Assembly (NCBI RefSeq): GCF_030867095.1
Contig: NC_081824.1
Location: 117,498,162-117,562,161, forward strand
DNA length: 64,000 nucleotides
Direction: 5' to 3'
DNA from: Alligator mississippiensis
Taxonomy: Eukaryota; Chordata; Crocodylia; Alligatoridae
Shown here: positions 48,279-58,144 of the stretch, piece after piece
Layout of the letters: the number at the start of each line of letters is the position of its first letter
Position numbering within the stretch: the stretch's first letter is position 1
Notes under the pieces: generated by a model
The model's input: only the letters and a program-made list of their open reading frames with translations
What the model was told of the DNA's origin: nothing
Database searches by the model: none
Translations under genes and position numbers: made by a program

Positions 48279-48686
48279 GTGGCCAACATCTCCACCACCC
48301 CCACTATTACTACACCCCACAACAGAGCCATCAGCATCCCAGGATCTTACAGCTGCACCTCCAGAAATGTAGTATACCTCATCCAATGCACCAAATGCCC
48401 TGATGGAAGATATGTAGGAGAGACCAAACAACAACTGCGCACCAGAATGAACACACACCGGATAGCTATCAAAGACAAAAATACCCAATTACCGGTGGGT
48501 GCACATTTCTCACAGGAGGGCCACTCTCTCTCCAATCTCTCAGTCCTGATCCTCAAGGGAAACTTACACAACACTTCCCAGAGACGAGCCTATGAACTCC
48601 ATTTCATCAACCTCCTGGATACTAGAGATCATGGACTAAATATAGACATTGGATTTCTGACACCTTATAATCTGCCTGGCAACTGA
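48279..48686 (+). CDS. Penelope-type GIY-YIG endonuclease domain (pol C-terminus)
   Basis: A 135-codon frame encodes the endonuclease end of a Penelope-like polymerase, which nicks target DNA during retrotransposition. The GIY equivalent is VVYLIQC (about residue 31) and the YIG equivalent is RYVGET (about 44). CTKC between them is the Cys pair typical of Penelope endonucleases. The catalytic arginine is probably in LRTRMNTHR, followed by a His-rich step (VGAHFSQEGH). The conserved glutamate is in RRAYELHFINLL. The frame ends normally (TPYNLPGN then stop). It starts within the inverted-arm junction without a real initiator, because the RT part is absent. The domain appears intact and free of stops. 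Confidence 0.8.
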   Translation: MANISTTPTITTPHNRAISIPGSYSCTSRNVVYLIQCTKCPDGRYVGETKQQLRTRMNTHRIAIKDKNTQLPVGAHFSQEGHSLSNLSVLILKGNLHNTSQRRAYELHFINLLDTRDHGLNIDIGFLTPYNLPGN

Positions 48687-48756
48687 CTCCCCAGCCCAGC
48701 CTCTGGCTTCTTTACTTTTCAGTCCATCCAGGAAGAGCACACACCAACTGCTGAAA

Positions 48757-48806
48757 CTTCCTTAGCCTGACGAAGGGTTTTTGAACCCGAAAGCTTCTTT
48801 AATAAC
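48757..48806 (+). ncRNA. Hammerhead-ribozyme-like core, right arm
   Basis: CTGACGA (48767-48773) is followed by the stem-loop GGGTT-TTTG-AACCC (48775-48788) and GAAA (48789-48792). These are the three fixed parts of a hammerhead in the right order and spacing. Stem III reads GCTTCTTT rather than GCTTGCTT of the left arm and so is weakened. Stem I pairing is short. Activity in this copy is doubtful. Confidence 0.5.
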
Positions 48807-49254
48807 TATTCTCCAACTATTTGGGTTGGTCTAATAAAGGATATCAAATTCACCCAAGGAACCTTGTCTGCCTATGTCCTTAGACCAACACGGCTACAAC
48901 CTACACCCCTTCAAATAATTTAGGAACTTTTGAAAAAGCTCCATTATATTTTTAACCATAATTATATGATGCACATATGTAATGTAAATGTAAATTTTTT
49001 TTTCTAATGTCAAGTATATCTCATAACAAGTTCCAGATATTTACATGTATTATGTGAACAAAGTACAGTATTTAATTCTATCACAATTATTACTTTTTAA
49101 ATTAAAGTTATTTTATTCTTCTGTTAGGAGAGGATACACAGGAATGTCAGTCTTTAATCTCCTTTCTAAGCAAAATAATTTAATCTTTTCAATATTTCCT
49201 TTTTCACAATTTTCTCCAGGCCTTTAACTATCCATTCACCTCTGTTTTTTCTAC

Positions 49255-49870
49255 TAGTCAAGTCAGTCCCAAGGCTGCAGTGACCATCGGGGCATCTTTG
49301 ATGTAGTAATAACTTTCCTTCATTCTTCCCCATCTTTTGCAATCCTTGTACAATCAGTCAGTTTTAATCCCACCCAGTTTTTGACGCTGGTGGTCCAGCT
49401 TGTCCTAGGTCTTCCTCCTCTTCATCTGTCCACAGCACCTTGCAGGATGGTGTTGGTAAGGGAGCTGGGCTTTCTTGTTACATGTTCAAACCATTGCATC
49501 TTTCTCCTTCTTATGATTTTGAGTAAGTATTCATATTTGCCAATTTCTTCTGTGAGTTGATCTTTCACAGATTAATTTTTGTTGTGTGCGCAATGTAGGG
49601 TATGTGTGGAAGTCTTCTGAAGCACCACATTTCAAAGGTCTTTAAACAAGAATAGCCATCACCACTGAACAACTTGCAAAGCTAAAGAAAATCTGGACTA
49701 GCAGCAACACCACAATGAAAATTAAACTCCATCTACTATATATTGTTGTCATTTCAACAAGTGTCTATGGTTGTGAGACCTGGACACTCACTAGGGCACT
49801 GGAAAAGCAAAGCGAGACCTTTGAAATGTGGTGCTTTCTACAACATCTTTTGAAATTGGATGGCTAAAAT
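49255..49870 (-). mobile_element. RTE-like LINE fragment with a 5' inversion
   Basis: Minus-strand frames from 49641 down show FEMWCFRRLPHI, EYLLKIIRRRKMQWFEHVTR, GGIKTDCTRIAKDGEE and SKMPRWSLQPWD-like blocks, the C-terminal end of an RTE-type polymerase. The adjoining 49642-49870 is in the opposite orientation and encodes the preceding block (YGCETWTLTRALEKQSETFE then MWC). The 22-base FEMWC-coding stretch appears on both sides (49620-49641 and 49815-49836) as an inverted repeat. Clade assignment is from memory of motifs. Confidence 0.65.
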
Positions 49871-49927
49871 GAAATGCAGTGATCCAGTGAGGATATGCAA
49901 TATCTGAAGATAGTATGTTCTTAATAA

Positions 49928-51940
49928 TATATTTAAGAACATAATAATTGTCATTTACTGGGTCAGACCATATGTCCATCTTGTCTGTTAACCAGCGTCA
50001 CAGTGGCAGAGAGTGGATGCTGAAAGGGATAGTGAACAGGATATGATCAGGGTTTTTTCCCCATTGTTCCTCTCTCCATTTTAGCCTCCAGCATTAGGGT
50101 CTAGGAAATTCTAATTCAGAGGCTGTACCCCCTAACTCCAATACTCAGGGGTGATGCGTAGGGGGTGCCCGCAGGTGCATTTGCACCCCCTGAGTGTGGC
50201 GGTGCACCCCCTACAAAAAGGCATCACTGACACTGTTGGTGGCATCTGTGGGCGGTTGCCACTTGCCACCCTGCCGCCAACAGCGCCAGCAGCTTCTGTG
50301 GCCAGTCCACTATCGCCACTGACTGCTGCTGACTCTGCCGGCGGCATCTGCGGGTGGTCACCAACCTATGGTTGGGGCTCGCCACCACACCCCCCCCGCC
50401 ACTGACAGCGCCGGTGGTGTCTGCAGGAGCGCCCACTTACTGCCGCTGTGCTCCCGCTGCCGTGCCCCCACAGCTGCCGGGGGCACGCGTCATTCATGCC
50501 AATGCTCAATAGCAAGTGATGATCCTTTCCTCCAAGAATCTGTTCAATCCCTTTTTGAATCTGTCAGCTTTCACAACATCTGGTGGCAATGAGTTCCACA
50601 CTTTAATTACATGCTGTGTGAAAGAGAACTTCCTGCTGTTAGTTTTAAATTTACTACCTACTAGTTTCATTTTGTGATCCCTAGTTCTTGTATTGTGCAA
50701 GATAATAAATAAGAAATCCTTATTGCATCTCTTTACCATGTAGTATTTTGTAAATCCATATCAGGTCCCCTTTCATTGTCTCTTTTCTAAACAGAATAGG
50801 TTTAGTCTCTTTAGTCTCTCCTCCTTTGGAACCCCTCCATACCACTAATCATACTTGCTTTCCTTCTCACTACCTTTTCTAGTTCTTCTGTATCTTTTTT
50901 TGAGGGTTGGGGATCAGAACTAGGCACAGTATTCAAGATGTGGATGCACCATGGATTTATAGGGGGCATAATGATACTTTCCATTTTGTTTACAATTCCC
51001 TTTTTAATAATCCCTAACATTTTGTTTGCGTTTTTCATGGCTGCTGAGCACTGAGCGGATGTTTTTAGTGAACTGCCCACAGTGACTCCTAGATCTCTTT
51101 TCTGTGTGGTAACAGCTAATGTACAGCCCATCATAGTTTGGGTATAGTTTGGGTTATTTTTGCTCAGGTGCACCACTTTACACTTATGTACACTGAATTT
51201 CATCTGCCACTTGGTTGCCTACTTGCAAAATCATGCAAAATCCTTCTTTAGTCCTCACAGGTCCTGTTGGTCTTTAAAACTTTGAATAATTTTGTGTCAT
51301 ACACAAATCTGGCTACCCCTTTTTCCAGATCACTTACAAATATGTTAAATAACAATAGTCCCAACACAGATAGATCCCTGGGAGATTCTGCTGTTTACTT
51401 CTTTCCATCCTGAAAACTCACCATTTATACTCACTCTTTGCTTTCTATGTTTAAACCAATTTCTAATCCATGAGTGGAAATTCCCTGTAATCCCGTGACT
51501 ATCTAAGTTAGTTAAGAGCCTCTGAGGGGGGACCTTGTCAAAGGCTTTTTGAAATCCAAATATTCTATGTCAACTGGATTGCCCTGATTCACCTGCCTAC
51601 TGACATGCTCAAAGAACTATAGTAGGTTGGTGAGGCATTATTTCCTTTTGACAAAGCCATGTTGGTCCCTCCCCAGCAAATCATGTCATCCATATGCTAA
51701 ACAATGTTTATTTTTATTATTGTTTCTACCAATTTTCCAGGAACAGAAGTTAAGTTCACTGGCCTGTAGTTCCCTGCATCCTCTCTAGAGCCTTTTTTAA
51801 ATACTGCAGTCACATTTGCAACCCTCCAGTCCTCTCAAACTAGGCTGTTTTTAGTGATAGGTTGCATACAGTTAGGAGTTCAACAATTTTTATTTGAGCT
51901 CCTTCAGGACCCTAGGGAGTACTGAGTCCACAATAATGCC
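49928..51940 (-). mobile_element. L3/CR1-type LINE, old, interrupted by a hAT element
   Basis: The minus-strand 3' end includes ACTGGGTCAGACCATATGTC and the conserved CACAACATCTGGTGGCAATG region. Coding remnants follow: 50739-50506 (SFTQHVIKVWNSLPPDVVKA), 51203-50811 (HKCKVVHLSKNNPNYTQTMM, TTQKRDLGVTVGSSLKTSAQ), and frameshifted RT sequence to about 51935 (equivalent to NYRPVNLTSVPGK). Several stops and frameshifts make it older than the CR1 copies nearby. The insertion at 50148-50500 splits its 3' region. Confidence 0.8.
50148..50500. mobile_element. hAT-like MITE nested in the L3 LINE
   Basis: The L3 sequence is interrupted exactly here and resumes afterwards. The flanks AATACTCA (50140-50147) and AATGCTCA (50501-50508) form an 8-bp target duplication with one change. 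The ends GGGGTGATGCGTAGGGGG and CACGCGTCATTCATGCC are imperfectly inverted. The GC-rich, CpG-bearing core contains repeated CCGCCACTGACAGCGCC-like blocks. Confidence 0.7.
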
Positions 51941-52783
51941 TTTTTATTAATAGTACATAATGCATCACTTTTTAATGAGGTCTAAAGGTCTATCTACATA
52001 CACATTCCTACTAGGAGCCCCTCAGGCTCCAGCATTTTTAATTATAACCAATGATCTTTCCCTAAAACACCACTGAAATGATTACTACAGGAGAAATTCA
52101 GATGATGTTAGAAATGTTTAAATGATTCCTTTTTAACAATAAGGCTTTAAAAATAAACAAATATCCAGGAGCGATTGGTCAGTTGTCCTCCCCACCCCCT
52201 TAGTTAGTTGTTGCAAATTACTTTTAACTGATATAATTCTACCTGAAAACTGTTCTGATTCAACAATACAATTAGGTTTCTTCTGGATATAAAAAGAGAA
52301 AACTCAAGATAAACACAAAACCAAACTCTAACAACTTTAGCTAGTACAGATCTTCTCTTTTTCTAATTTTGCATGTCTGATGAACAGAATTGCTAAAAGT
52401 GACAGATGAGTTGATAGTGATATTTACAGCTGCAATAAAAAGATAGTGTGTGGGGAGGGGTGTGAGGGTGGGCTGAGGTTTTCAAACATCTACCGGGACA
52501 ATTAACCAACAGACTGATAATACAGATATTGGGAAAATCTATGCTAGATATAGATAAAGAAAAACTATTCACCTTTGCCTATAATTGTTCCATGGTACAT
52601 TTAGAGGACAGGGTATATTTGTATTTAATCCCTTATGAAACATGGTTTTGGCTATGGGTTTCTCAAACATATTCTTATAGTGAAATAGCTATAAAGTCAG
52701 AAACATGTTTCAGAGTTGCTATTTCTGTTCAACAGAATTAATTATATTTTTAAAATTTTTAATTCTATATAAAATATCTGTAC

Positions 52784-54776
52784 TAAGGGGCCAGAAAGCT
52801 TCCCTGGCTGACCAGAGAAATCCAGAGCAGCCTATGGGCTAAAAGGGGAGCATATAAAAAGTGGAAACAGGGAGAGATTACCAAAGAGGAGTATACCTCC
52901 TCTGCTCGCACTTGTAGGGAGGCAGTTAGATGGGCCAAAGCTACCATGGAGCTGAGGATGGCATCCCAAGTTAAGGATAACAAGAAACTGTTTTTCAGCT
53001 ATATAGGGAGTAAAAGGAAGGCCCAGGGTGGAATAGGACCCCTACTAAGTGGGCAGAAGCAATTGGTGATGGACAGGGGGGACAAGGCTGAACTCCTCAA
53101 TGAGTTCTTTGCCTCAGTGTTCCTAAGTGAGGGGCAGGACAAGTCTCTCACTGGGGTTGTAGAGAGGCAGCAGCAGGGCGCCAGACTATCATGCGTAGAC
53201 TCTGAGATGGTGCAGAGTCACTTGGAGGAACTGGATGCGTTTAAGTTGGCAGGCCCAGATGAGCTCCATCCGAGGGTACTGAAGACACTGGCTGACGTCA
53301 TTGCACAGCCACTGGCGGGAATATGTGAATGCTCATGGCGCACGGGCCAGGTCCTGGAGGACTGGAAAAGGGCCAATGTGGTCCCCATTTTCAAGAAGGG
53401 GAGGAAGGAGGACCCAGGCAACTATAGGCCAGTCAGTCTCACCTCCATCCTAGGCAAAGTCTTTGAAAAAATTATCAAGGCTCACATCTGCGAGAGCCCG
53501 GCAGGACAAATTATGCTGAGGGGAAACCAGCACAGGTTTGTAGCAGGTAAATCATGCCTGATTAATCTAGTCTCTTTTTATGACCAGGTTACAAAATGCC
53601 TGGATGCAAGAGTAGGGGTTGATGTCATATACTTAGACTTCAGGCAGGCCTTCGATATGGTATCCCACACCATACTGGTGAACAACTTAAGAGGCTGTGA
53701 CTTGGATGACTACACAGTCCAGTGGGTGGCGAATTGGCTAGAGGGTTGCACCCAGAAAGTTGTAGTGGATGGCTCGGTATCGACCTGGAAGGGTGTGGGC
53801 AGTGGGGTCCCGCAGGGCTTGGTCCTTGGACCGATACTCTTCAATGTCTTCATCAGCGACTTGGACGAGGGAGTAAAGTGTACTCTGTCCAAGTTTGCAG
53901 ATGACACAAAAATGTGGGGAGAAGTAGACATGCCGGAGGGCAGGGAACAACTACAAGCAGACCTGGACAGGTTGGACAAATGCGCAGAAAACAACAGAAT
54001 GCAATTCAACAAGGAGAAATGCAAAGTGCTGCACCTAGGGAGGAAAAATGTCCAGCATACCTACAGCCTAGGAAATTACCTACTTGGTGGCACGGAAGCG
54101 GAAAGGGATCTTGGAGTCCTAGTGGACTCCAAGATGAACATGAGTCGGCAGTGTGACGAAGACATCAGAAAAGCTAATGGCACTTTATCGTGCATCAGCA
54201 GATGCATGATGAACAGATCCAAGGAGGTGATACTTCCCCTCTATTGGGCGCTGGTCAGACCACAGTTGGAATACTGTGTGCAATTTTGGGCGCCACACTT
54301 CAAGAGAGATGTGGATAACCTGGAGAGGGTCCAGAGAAGGGCCACTCCTATGGTTAAGGGCTTGCAGGCCAAGCCCTATGAGGAGAGACTGGGGCACCTG
54401 GACCTCTTCAGCCTCCGCAAGAGAAGGGTGAGAGGCGACCTTGTGGCTGCCTATAAGTTCATCATGGGGGCACAGAAGGGAATTGGTGAGGTTTTATTCA
54501 CCAAGGCGCCCCTGGGGGTTACAAGAAATAATGGCCACAAGCTAGCAGACAGCAGATTTAGACTGGACATTAGGAAGAACTTCTTCACAGTTCGAGTGGC
54601 CAAGGTCTGGAATGGGCTCCCAAGGGAGGTGGTGCTCTCCCCTACCTTGGGGGTCTTCAAGAGGAGGTTAGATAGGCATCTAGCTGGGGTCATCTAGACT
54701 CAGCACTCTTTCCTGCCTATGCAGGGGGTCGGACTCGATGATCTATTGAGGTCCCTTCTGACCCTAGCATCTATGC
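52784..54776 (+). mobile_element. CR1 LINE with long intact RT frame
   Basis: Plus-strand CR1, 5'-truncated at about 52784, with a 3' UTR containing GGTCGGACTCGATGATC and the terminal CCTAGCATCTATGCAT. It is the longest and best preserved CR1 here and probably the youngest. Confidence 0.9.
52946..54697 (+). CDS. CR1 ORF2: reverse transcriptase (endonuclease missing)
   Basis: A 583-codon frame without stops. It is also open upstream to 52787, where LPWLTREIQSSLWAKRG is typical of the link between the endonuclease and the RT. The blocks in order are DNKKLFFSYIGSKRK, AELLNEFFASVF, DELHPRVLKTLADVI, NYRPVSLTSILGKVFEKII, DVIYLDFRQAFDMVSHTIL, SGVPQGLVLGPILFNVFISD, catalytic SKFADDTKMW, ERDLGVLVDSKMNMSRQCD, YWALVRPQLEYCVQFWAPHF and the tail RRLDRHLAGVI. 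The usual QGS reads QGL here. The enzyme copies its own RNA at a nicked target. Without the N-terminal endonuclease the copy is not autonomous. The ATG used is the first in the retained frame, not the native start. Confidence 0.85.
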   Translation: MELRMASQVKDNKKLFFSYIGSKRKAQGGIGPLLSGQKQLVMDRGDKAELLNEFFASVFLSEGQDKSLTGVVERQQQGARLSCVDSEMVQSHLEELDAFKLAGPDELHPRVLKTLADVIAQPLAGICECSWRTGQVLEDWKRANVVPIFKKGRKEDPGNYRPVSLTSILGKVFEKIIKAHICESPAGQIMLRGNQHRFVAGKSCLINLVSFYDQVTKCLDARVGVDVIYLDFRQAFDMVSHTILVNNLRGCDLDDYTVQWVANWLEGCTQKVVVDGSVSTWKGVGSGVPQGLVLGPILFNVFISDLDEGVKCTLSKFADDTKMWGEVDMPEGREQLQADLDRLDKCAENNRMQFNKEKCKVLHLGRKNVQHTYSLGNYLLGGTEAERDLGVLVDSKMNMSRQCDEDIRKANGTLSCISRCMMNRSKEVILPLYWALVRPQLEYCVQFWAPHFKRDVDNLERVQRRATPMVKGLQAKPYEERLGHLDLFSLRKRRVRGDLVAAYKFIMGAQKGIGEVLFTKAPLGVTRNNGHKLADSRFRLDIRKNFFTVRVAKVWNGLPREVVLSPTLGVFKRRLDRHLAGVI

Positions 54777-54994
54777 ATACATAATATATGATATACTGGT
54801 ATTAGCAATAAGTTGAGCAAATAATTTGTACCAAATAATTTGTTAAATTTTACCTCTGTCTTCACCTACATGGAATGTATTGCTATACATACAGGCTAGA
54901 CAGGTTTGCAAATATTTGAATCTCAAAATTGCACTATAATGGTAAGTACATGCTTTTTTTTTTTCTTTTTGCTGTTCTCTGGATGATTTGTATC

Positions 54995-55250
54995 ATGTTT
55001 TACCTCTCACAATCAAAGATCCTGGCAGATGTTCAAATGATTGTGCCTTTGGGATTTGAGGAATTTTATGCCCAATCCTCCTCCCAAAAAAATCGCACAT
55101 CCTGCCACATCAGACTTGAATGACAGGATACATGATTTTTGGGATCGGGTATAAAATTCCTCAGATAAAATTCCCTGTAGTGGGCACCCTACAAGCTGGC
55201 AGCAGATCCCCTGTAGCTGGCAGTGCTGGTGCACTCCTGCATTGAGGAAC
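54995..55250. mobile_element. Unclassified TIR-like repeat, copy 1
   Basis: It contains CCTGGCAGATGTTCAAA, shared with 58920-58940, and an internal inverted pair (TTTGAGGAATTTTATGCCC near 55049 against GGGTATAAAATTCCTCAG near 55147). It resembles a non-autonomous DNA element; the family is unknown. Confidence 0.5.
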
Positions 55251-56456
55251 TAGTTCCCTGATGTTGGGCTTCACAAACATGCCTTTCATTGGGCAGGGAA
55301 GCCGCCCTGAACCTTGGGTCTCAGACCAGGGGCTGCCTCTGGGGATCAGATAAGGAGCAGCCCCAGGTCTCTGGTATGGACTGGGGAAGCTCTCTGGGGA
55401 TGGGGCATGGAGCCTGGTTCTCAGTTTCACCCTGGTTCTCGGTTTCTGGTGAAAGTGTGCACCTGGGGACCAGGTTGCTGTCTGGTCATCAGCTGCACGT
55501 GTGTTGCTTCTATGTTAGAGCATGAACAGGTGGCAACCACGGAGCTCCCTGATCCCATGGCTTCTGTGCAGGGTACATTTAGCTGGGCATGAGGTAGCCT
55601 GGGTCCTCAGCTGTTCTTGCTGCAGATCCTGCATTACGCTGTACAGTGTGGCTTTAAATGACTCTGCACAGGAGAACCCATAGGCTCCCAATGCAGGAAC
55701 ATTTAAAACCTCATGGTGCAACCTGATGTTGGGTTACATGGCACACATTCAAATTAAAAACCACATTAATATTTTACATTAAATGCATAACACATCTGTG
55801 GCTGGTGTGCCATTTTATTGTATCAAAAATTGGCTGAACATGTGTCATGTTGTAATGTCTGCTAGGAGCCAAACATAAAATCTGAACTTCATTTTAGAAA
55901 AAATATTTTTAATGAAAAATTCTAAGTTAAATTAAATTCATAAGTATTTATGCTAATACATTTTGATTAGTTGAACATTTGTGAAAAACCACATGCAAAG
56001 AGGTCACAAACAAGTTTAACTCAAAAATAATTTTAACATTGTAACTAATGGTCTCTGAACTTACTGTCATCATCATATATTTCCCTTTGCCCAATGAACA
56101 GCATCCCAAGGTTCTGACCTCTATTATCTGGAGAAGCAGAAGTCATAGATCTGCTCAACACACCTTTATTTCCAATATCTGAAGGGCAATACTGTATTTT
56201 TTAGGTTTTTTCCTCATGGATTTCATCTAACTTTAGTTGGGGCAGACTTGCTTCTTTTCTCCTAAATAAACAGACTGTGAATTCATTCCAACAAGCTTTA
56301 AAATGTGTAAGCACAGGAAGACAGGAATGCTACAATTAAACGTACAATACAGTATGACACTCAGCATGGTATGAACTTTGCTACTCAACACATAAATAAC
56401 TTGGGAACATAGAGCTGGTAGATAAAGATGGCACAGAGAGACAAAGGTTTTATTTC

Positions 56457-56885
56457 ACAGATTTCATAGATATTAGGGCTGGAAGGGACCTCAGAAGATC
56501 ATCCAGTCCAGCACCGTGCCCCAGTGGCAGGAAGTCAGCTGGGGTCAAAGGATCCCAGCAAGATAAACATCCACACGTCTCTTAAAGGAGTCCAGAGTAG
56601 GCGCTTGCACCACCTCTGGAGGCAATCTGTTTCAGGGCTTAGGGGCTCGGACAGTAAAGAAGTTCTTCCTTATGTCCTGCCTGAAACGGTCTTGGAGGAG
56701 TTTGTAACCATTTGACCTTGTCATCCCTTGTGGCTCTCTGGTGAACAGGCATTCCCCAAGGTCCTGATGTACACCCCTTATGTACTTATAGGCAGCCACC
56801 AGGTCCCCACTGAGTCTGTGTTTTTCCAGGCTGAAGAGTCCCATGGCTCTCAGCCTCTCATCATAAGGCATCTCCAGAGTGAGGT
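56457..56885 (-). mobile_element. CR1 LINE 3' fragment
   Basis: Minus-strand CR1 with the 3' terminus TTTCATAGATATTAGGGC at 56457. A short frame (56871-56632) retains the RT tail: MPYDERLRAMGLFSLEKHRL, DLVAAYKYIRGVHQDLGE and DIRKNFFTVRAP. It is close to the 20818 copy in sequence (MGLFSLEKRRL). No catalytic region remains. Confidence 0.85.
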
Positions 56886-57307
56886 TTACAAACTAACCAG
56901 TGAACACACACTAACTGAGTTACCTTGCCTATAAAATGGATGCTTACAAATTTTTTAAAATGTAAATTTCAACATCATGTAAAATACTCCTGGACAAAAG
57001 TTTTACTGGAATTAAGAAAATGGGATGGATCAGAGGAAACTATATATAGTCTCTTTTTAAGAATTCCCCAGTGTCTTTCACTCTTCCAGATTAGATGATG
57101 CAAGGGCCTAGTCTGTGGAGTGTCCCCTCCCCAAATCACCTGCATGGTAATCGGGCTGTTGGGAGGAGCTTCAGCAGCCTTTTAGTAAAACCACGTGTCC
57201 TGAATTAACAGGTATGAATATCACAAATTGCAAAGTGTGCTAAAGAGGTTTTGCAGTCCTTAACAGGTACGGTAATTATTACACGGACTGAAAAACTCTT
57301 CACCTAG

Positions 57308-57630
57308 GCATATAGGGTGCCTGTACATGAGCATGGAGGCTGCTCTGATGTGCTGTAATTATTTGACTGAGTCTGCTGGAGCATGGTAATTACCATGCTT
57401 CAGCAGCCTCCTTCATCTTGTGTATCAGTGTCCCAACACTTCAAAATAGCAGCGGGGACACTTGAACTAAAGCTTGTCGAACAAGTTTTAGTTCAAGCAC
57501 CCCCATTTTGAAGCATGGGAACTCTGACACACGAGACACTGGGCACTTTAATCAGGGCAGTTCTTGGAGCTGCTCTAATTAAAGTGCCAGCCCTCCACCC
57601 ACAGAACATGTGTAAAAGTGCCTATAATGA
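57308..57630 (+). mobile_element. MITE with nested palindromes, copy 3 of 3
   Basis: It starts TAGGGTGCCTGTACATGAGC and ends TGTGTAAAAGTGCCTATA. Internal palindromes are CATGGTAATTACCATG, the AACTAAAGCTTGTCGAACAA/TTTAGTT pair, and GGCACTTTAAT near 57543 against ATTAAAGTGCC near 57580. Same architecture as the copies at 23742 and 37329. Confidence 0.7.
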
Positions 57631-58040
57631 GTTTCATTTAAGTCACTTTAAAAATGAGGAATTTTACAGAACAAGGTGGACAGTTACAAAGATACATATA
57701 CCTCGCAGTGGTGTGCTACTCGAGACTGAAAGCTAAATGCCATTAACCAAATAATATAATGTGCTAGTTCTTTACAAATTCATGTTTGTGCTCATACTTC
57801 AGGAAGGAGGGGGTTATTTCTGCTCCTTTTGAAGTCCGCAGGAGCAGGATTAGGGCTCTGCACTTAATTGCCACATTACACAGCAATTAAGCCAAATAAA
57901 AAAGCATTAAAGCCCGAGCTGAAAACACTTCTGTTTTCATGCTTGCCTGATAAAATGTCCTAACAGGTAGCTGTTTTATTCAAGAGAAGAAAAAATTCAA
58001 ATCCATATTTAAAAGAATTTTTCTATTTTCAAGTAATTAC

Positions 58041-58144
58041 CCCATGTGGAGCTGGAGATTTTTTTCCTGCTTGTGTTTGTCCACTTGATAGAAGAGGAGA
58101 AGAATCTGGCACTAATCCCAAAGACTGTTCTTCTTCATATTCTG
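58041..58144 (-). CDS. AHI1: AHI1 linker exon after the SH3 domain
   Basis: A 104-base exon with acceptor TTTTCAGCAG and donor GGG then GTAATT. The two acceptor AGs are 3 bases apart. Using the first (exon start 58144) completes the split codon to Thr and gives T-EYEEEQSLGLVPDSSPLL then SSGQTQAGKKSPAPHG; using the second (58141) gives a Lys and drops one residue. As I recall human AHI1, the post-SH3 tail follows the same course (SET, an acidic stretch, SPPLSPEE, KSPAPQ), which supports both the gene assignment and the first acceptor. The segment is probably disordered with SP/PxxP-type motifs. It ends at phase 0, matching the exon at 18632. Confidence 0.85.

Larger units (their letters stand above)
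48072..48909 (+). mobile_element. Penelope-like retroelement, truncated, with inverted terminal arms
   Basis: A 15-bp direct repeat TTCAAATAATTTAGG flanks the insertion (48057-48071 and 48910-48924). The left arm (48072-48276) is the reverse complement of the right arm (48690-48886), for example GCAGACAAGGTTCCTTGGG against CCCAAGGAACCTTGTCTGC. Between them lies only the endonuclease end of the pol gene. Inverted terminal copies and a C-terminal GIY-YIG domain are known Penelope traits. The reverse transcriptase is missing, so the copy is dead. Each arm carries a hammerhead-like core. Confidence 0.85.
18633..58040 (-). other. AHI1: AHI1 giant intron (about 39.4 kb)
   Basis: This intron runs from the donor at 58040 to the acceptor at 18633. 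It is filled with the elements listed separately. Stretches where I see no gene and no clear repeat are 18703-20050, 22450-23740, 29900-34440, 35890-37300, 38906-39730, 47005-48056, 51945-52780 and 55750-56450. The 29540-29700 part has two YY1-like AAGATGGC motifs (29551 and 29665) in an unclassified GC-richer patch. The 31744-31944 minus-strand ORF is unassigned. Confidence 0.65.
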
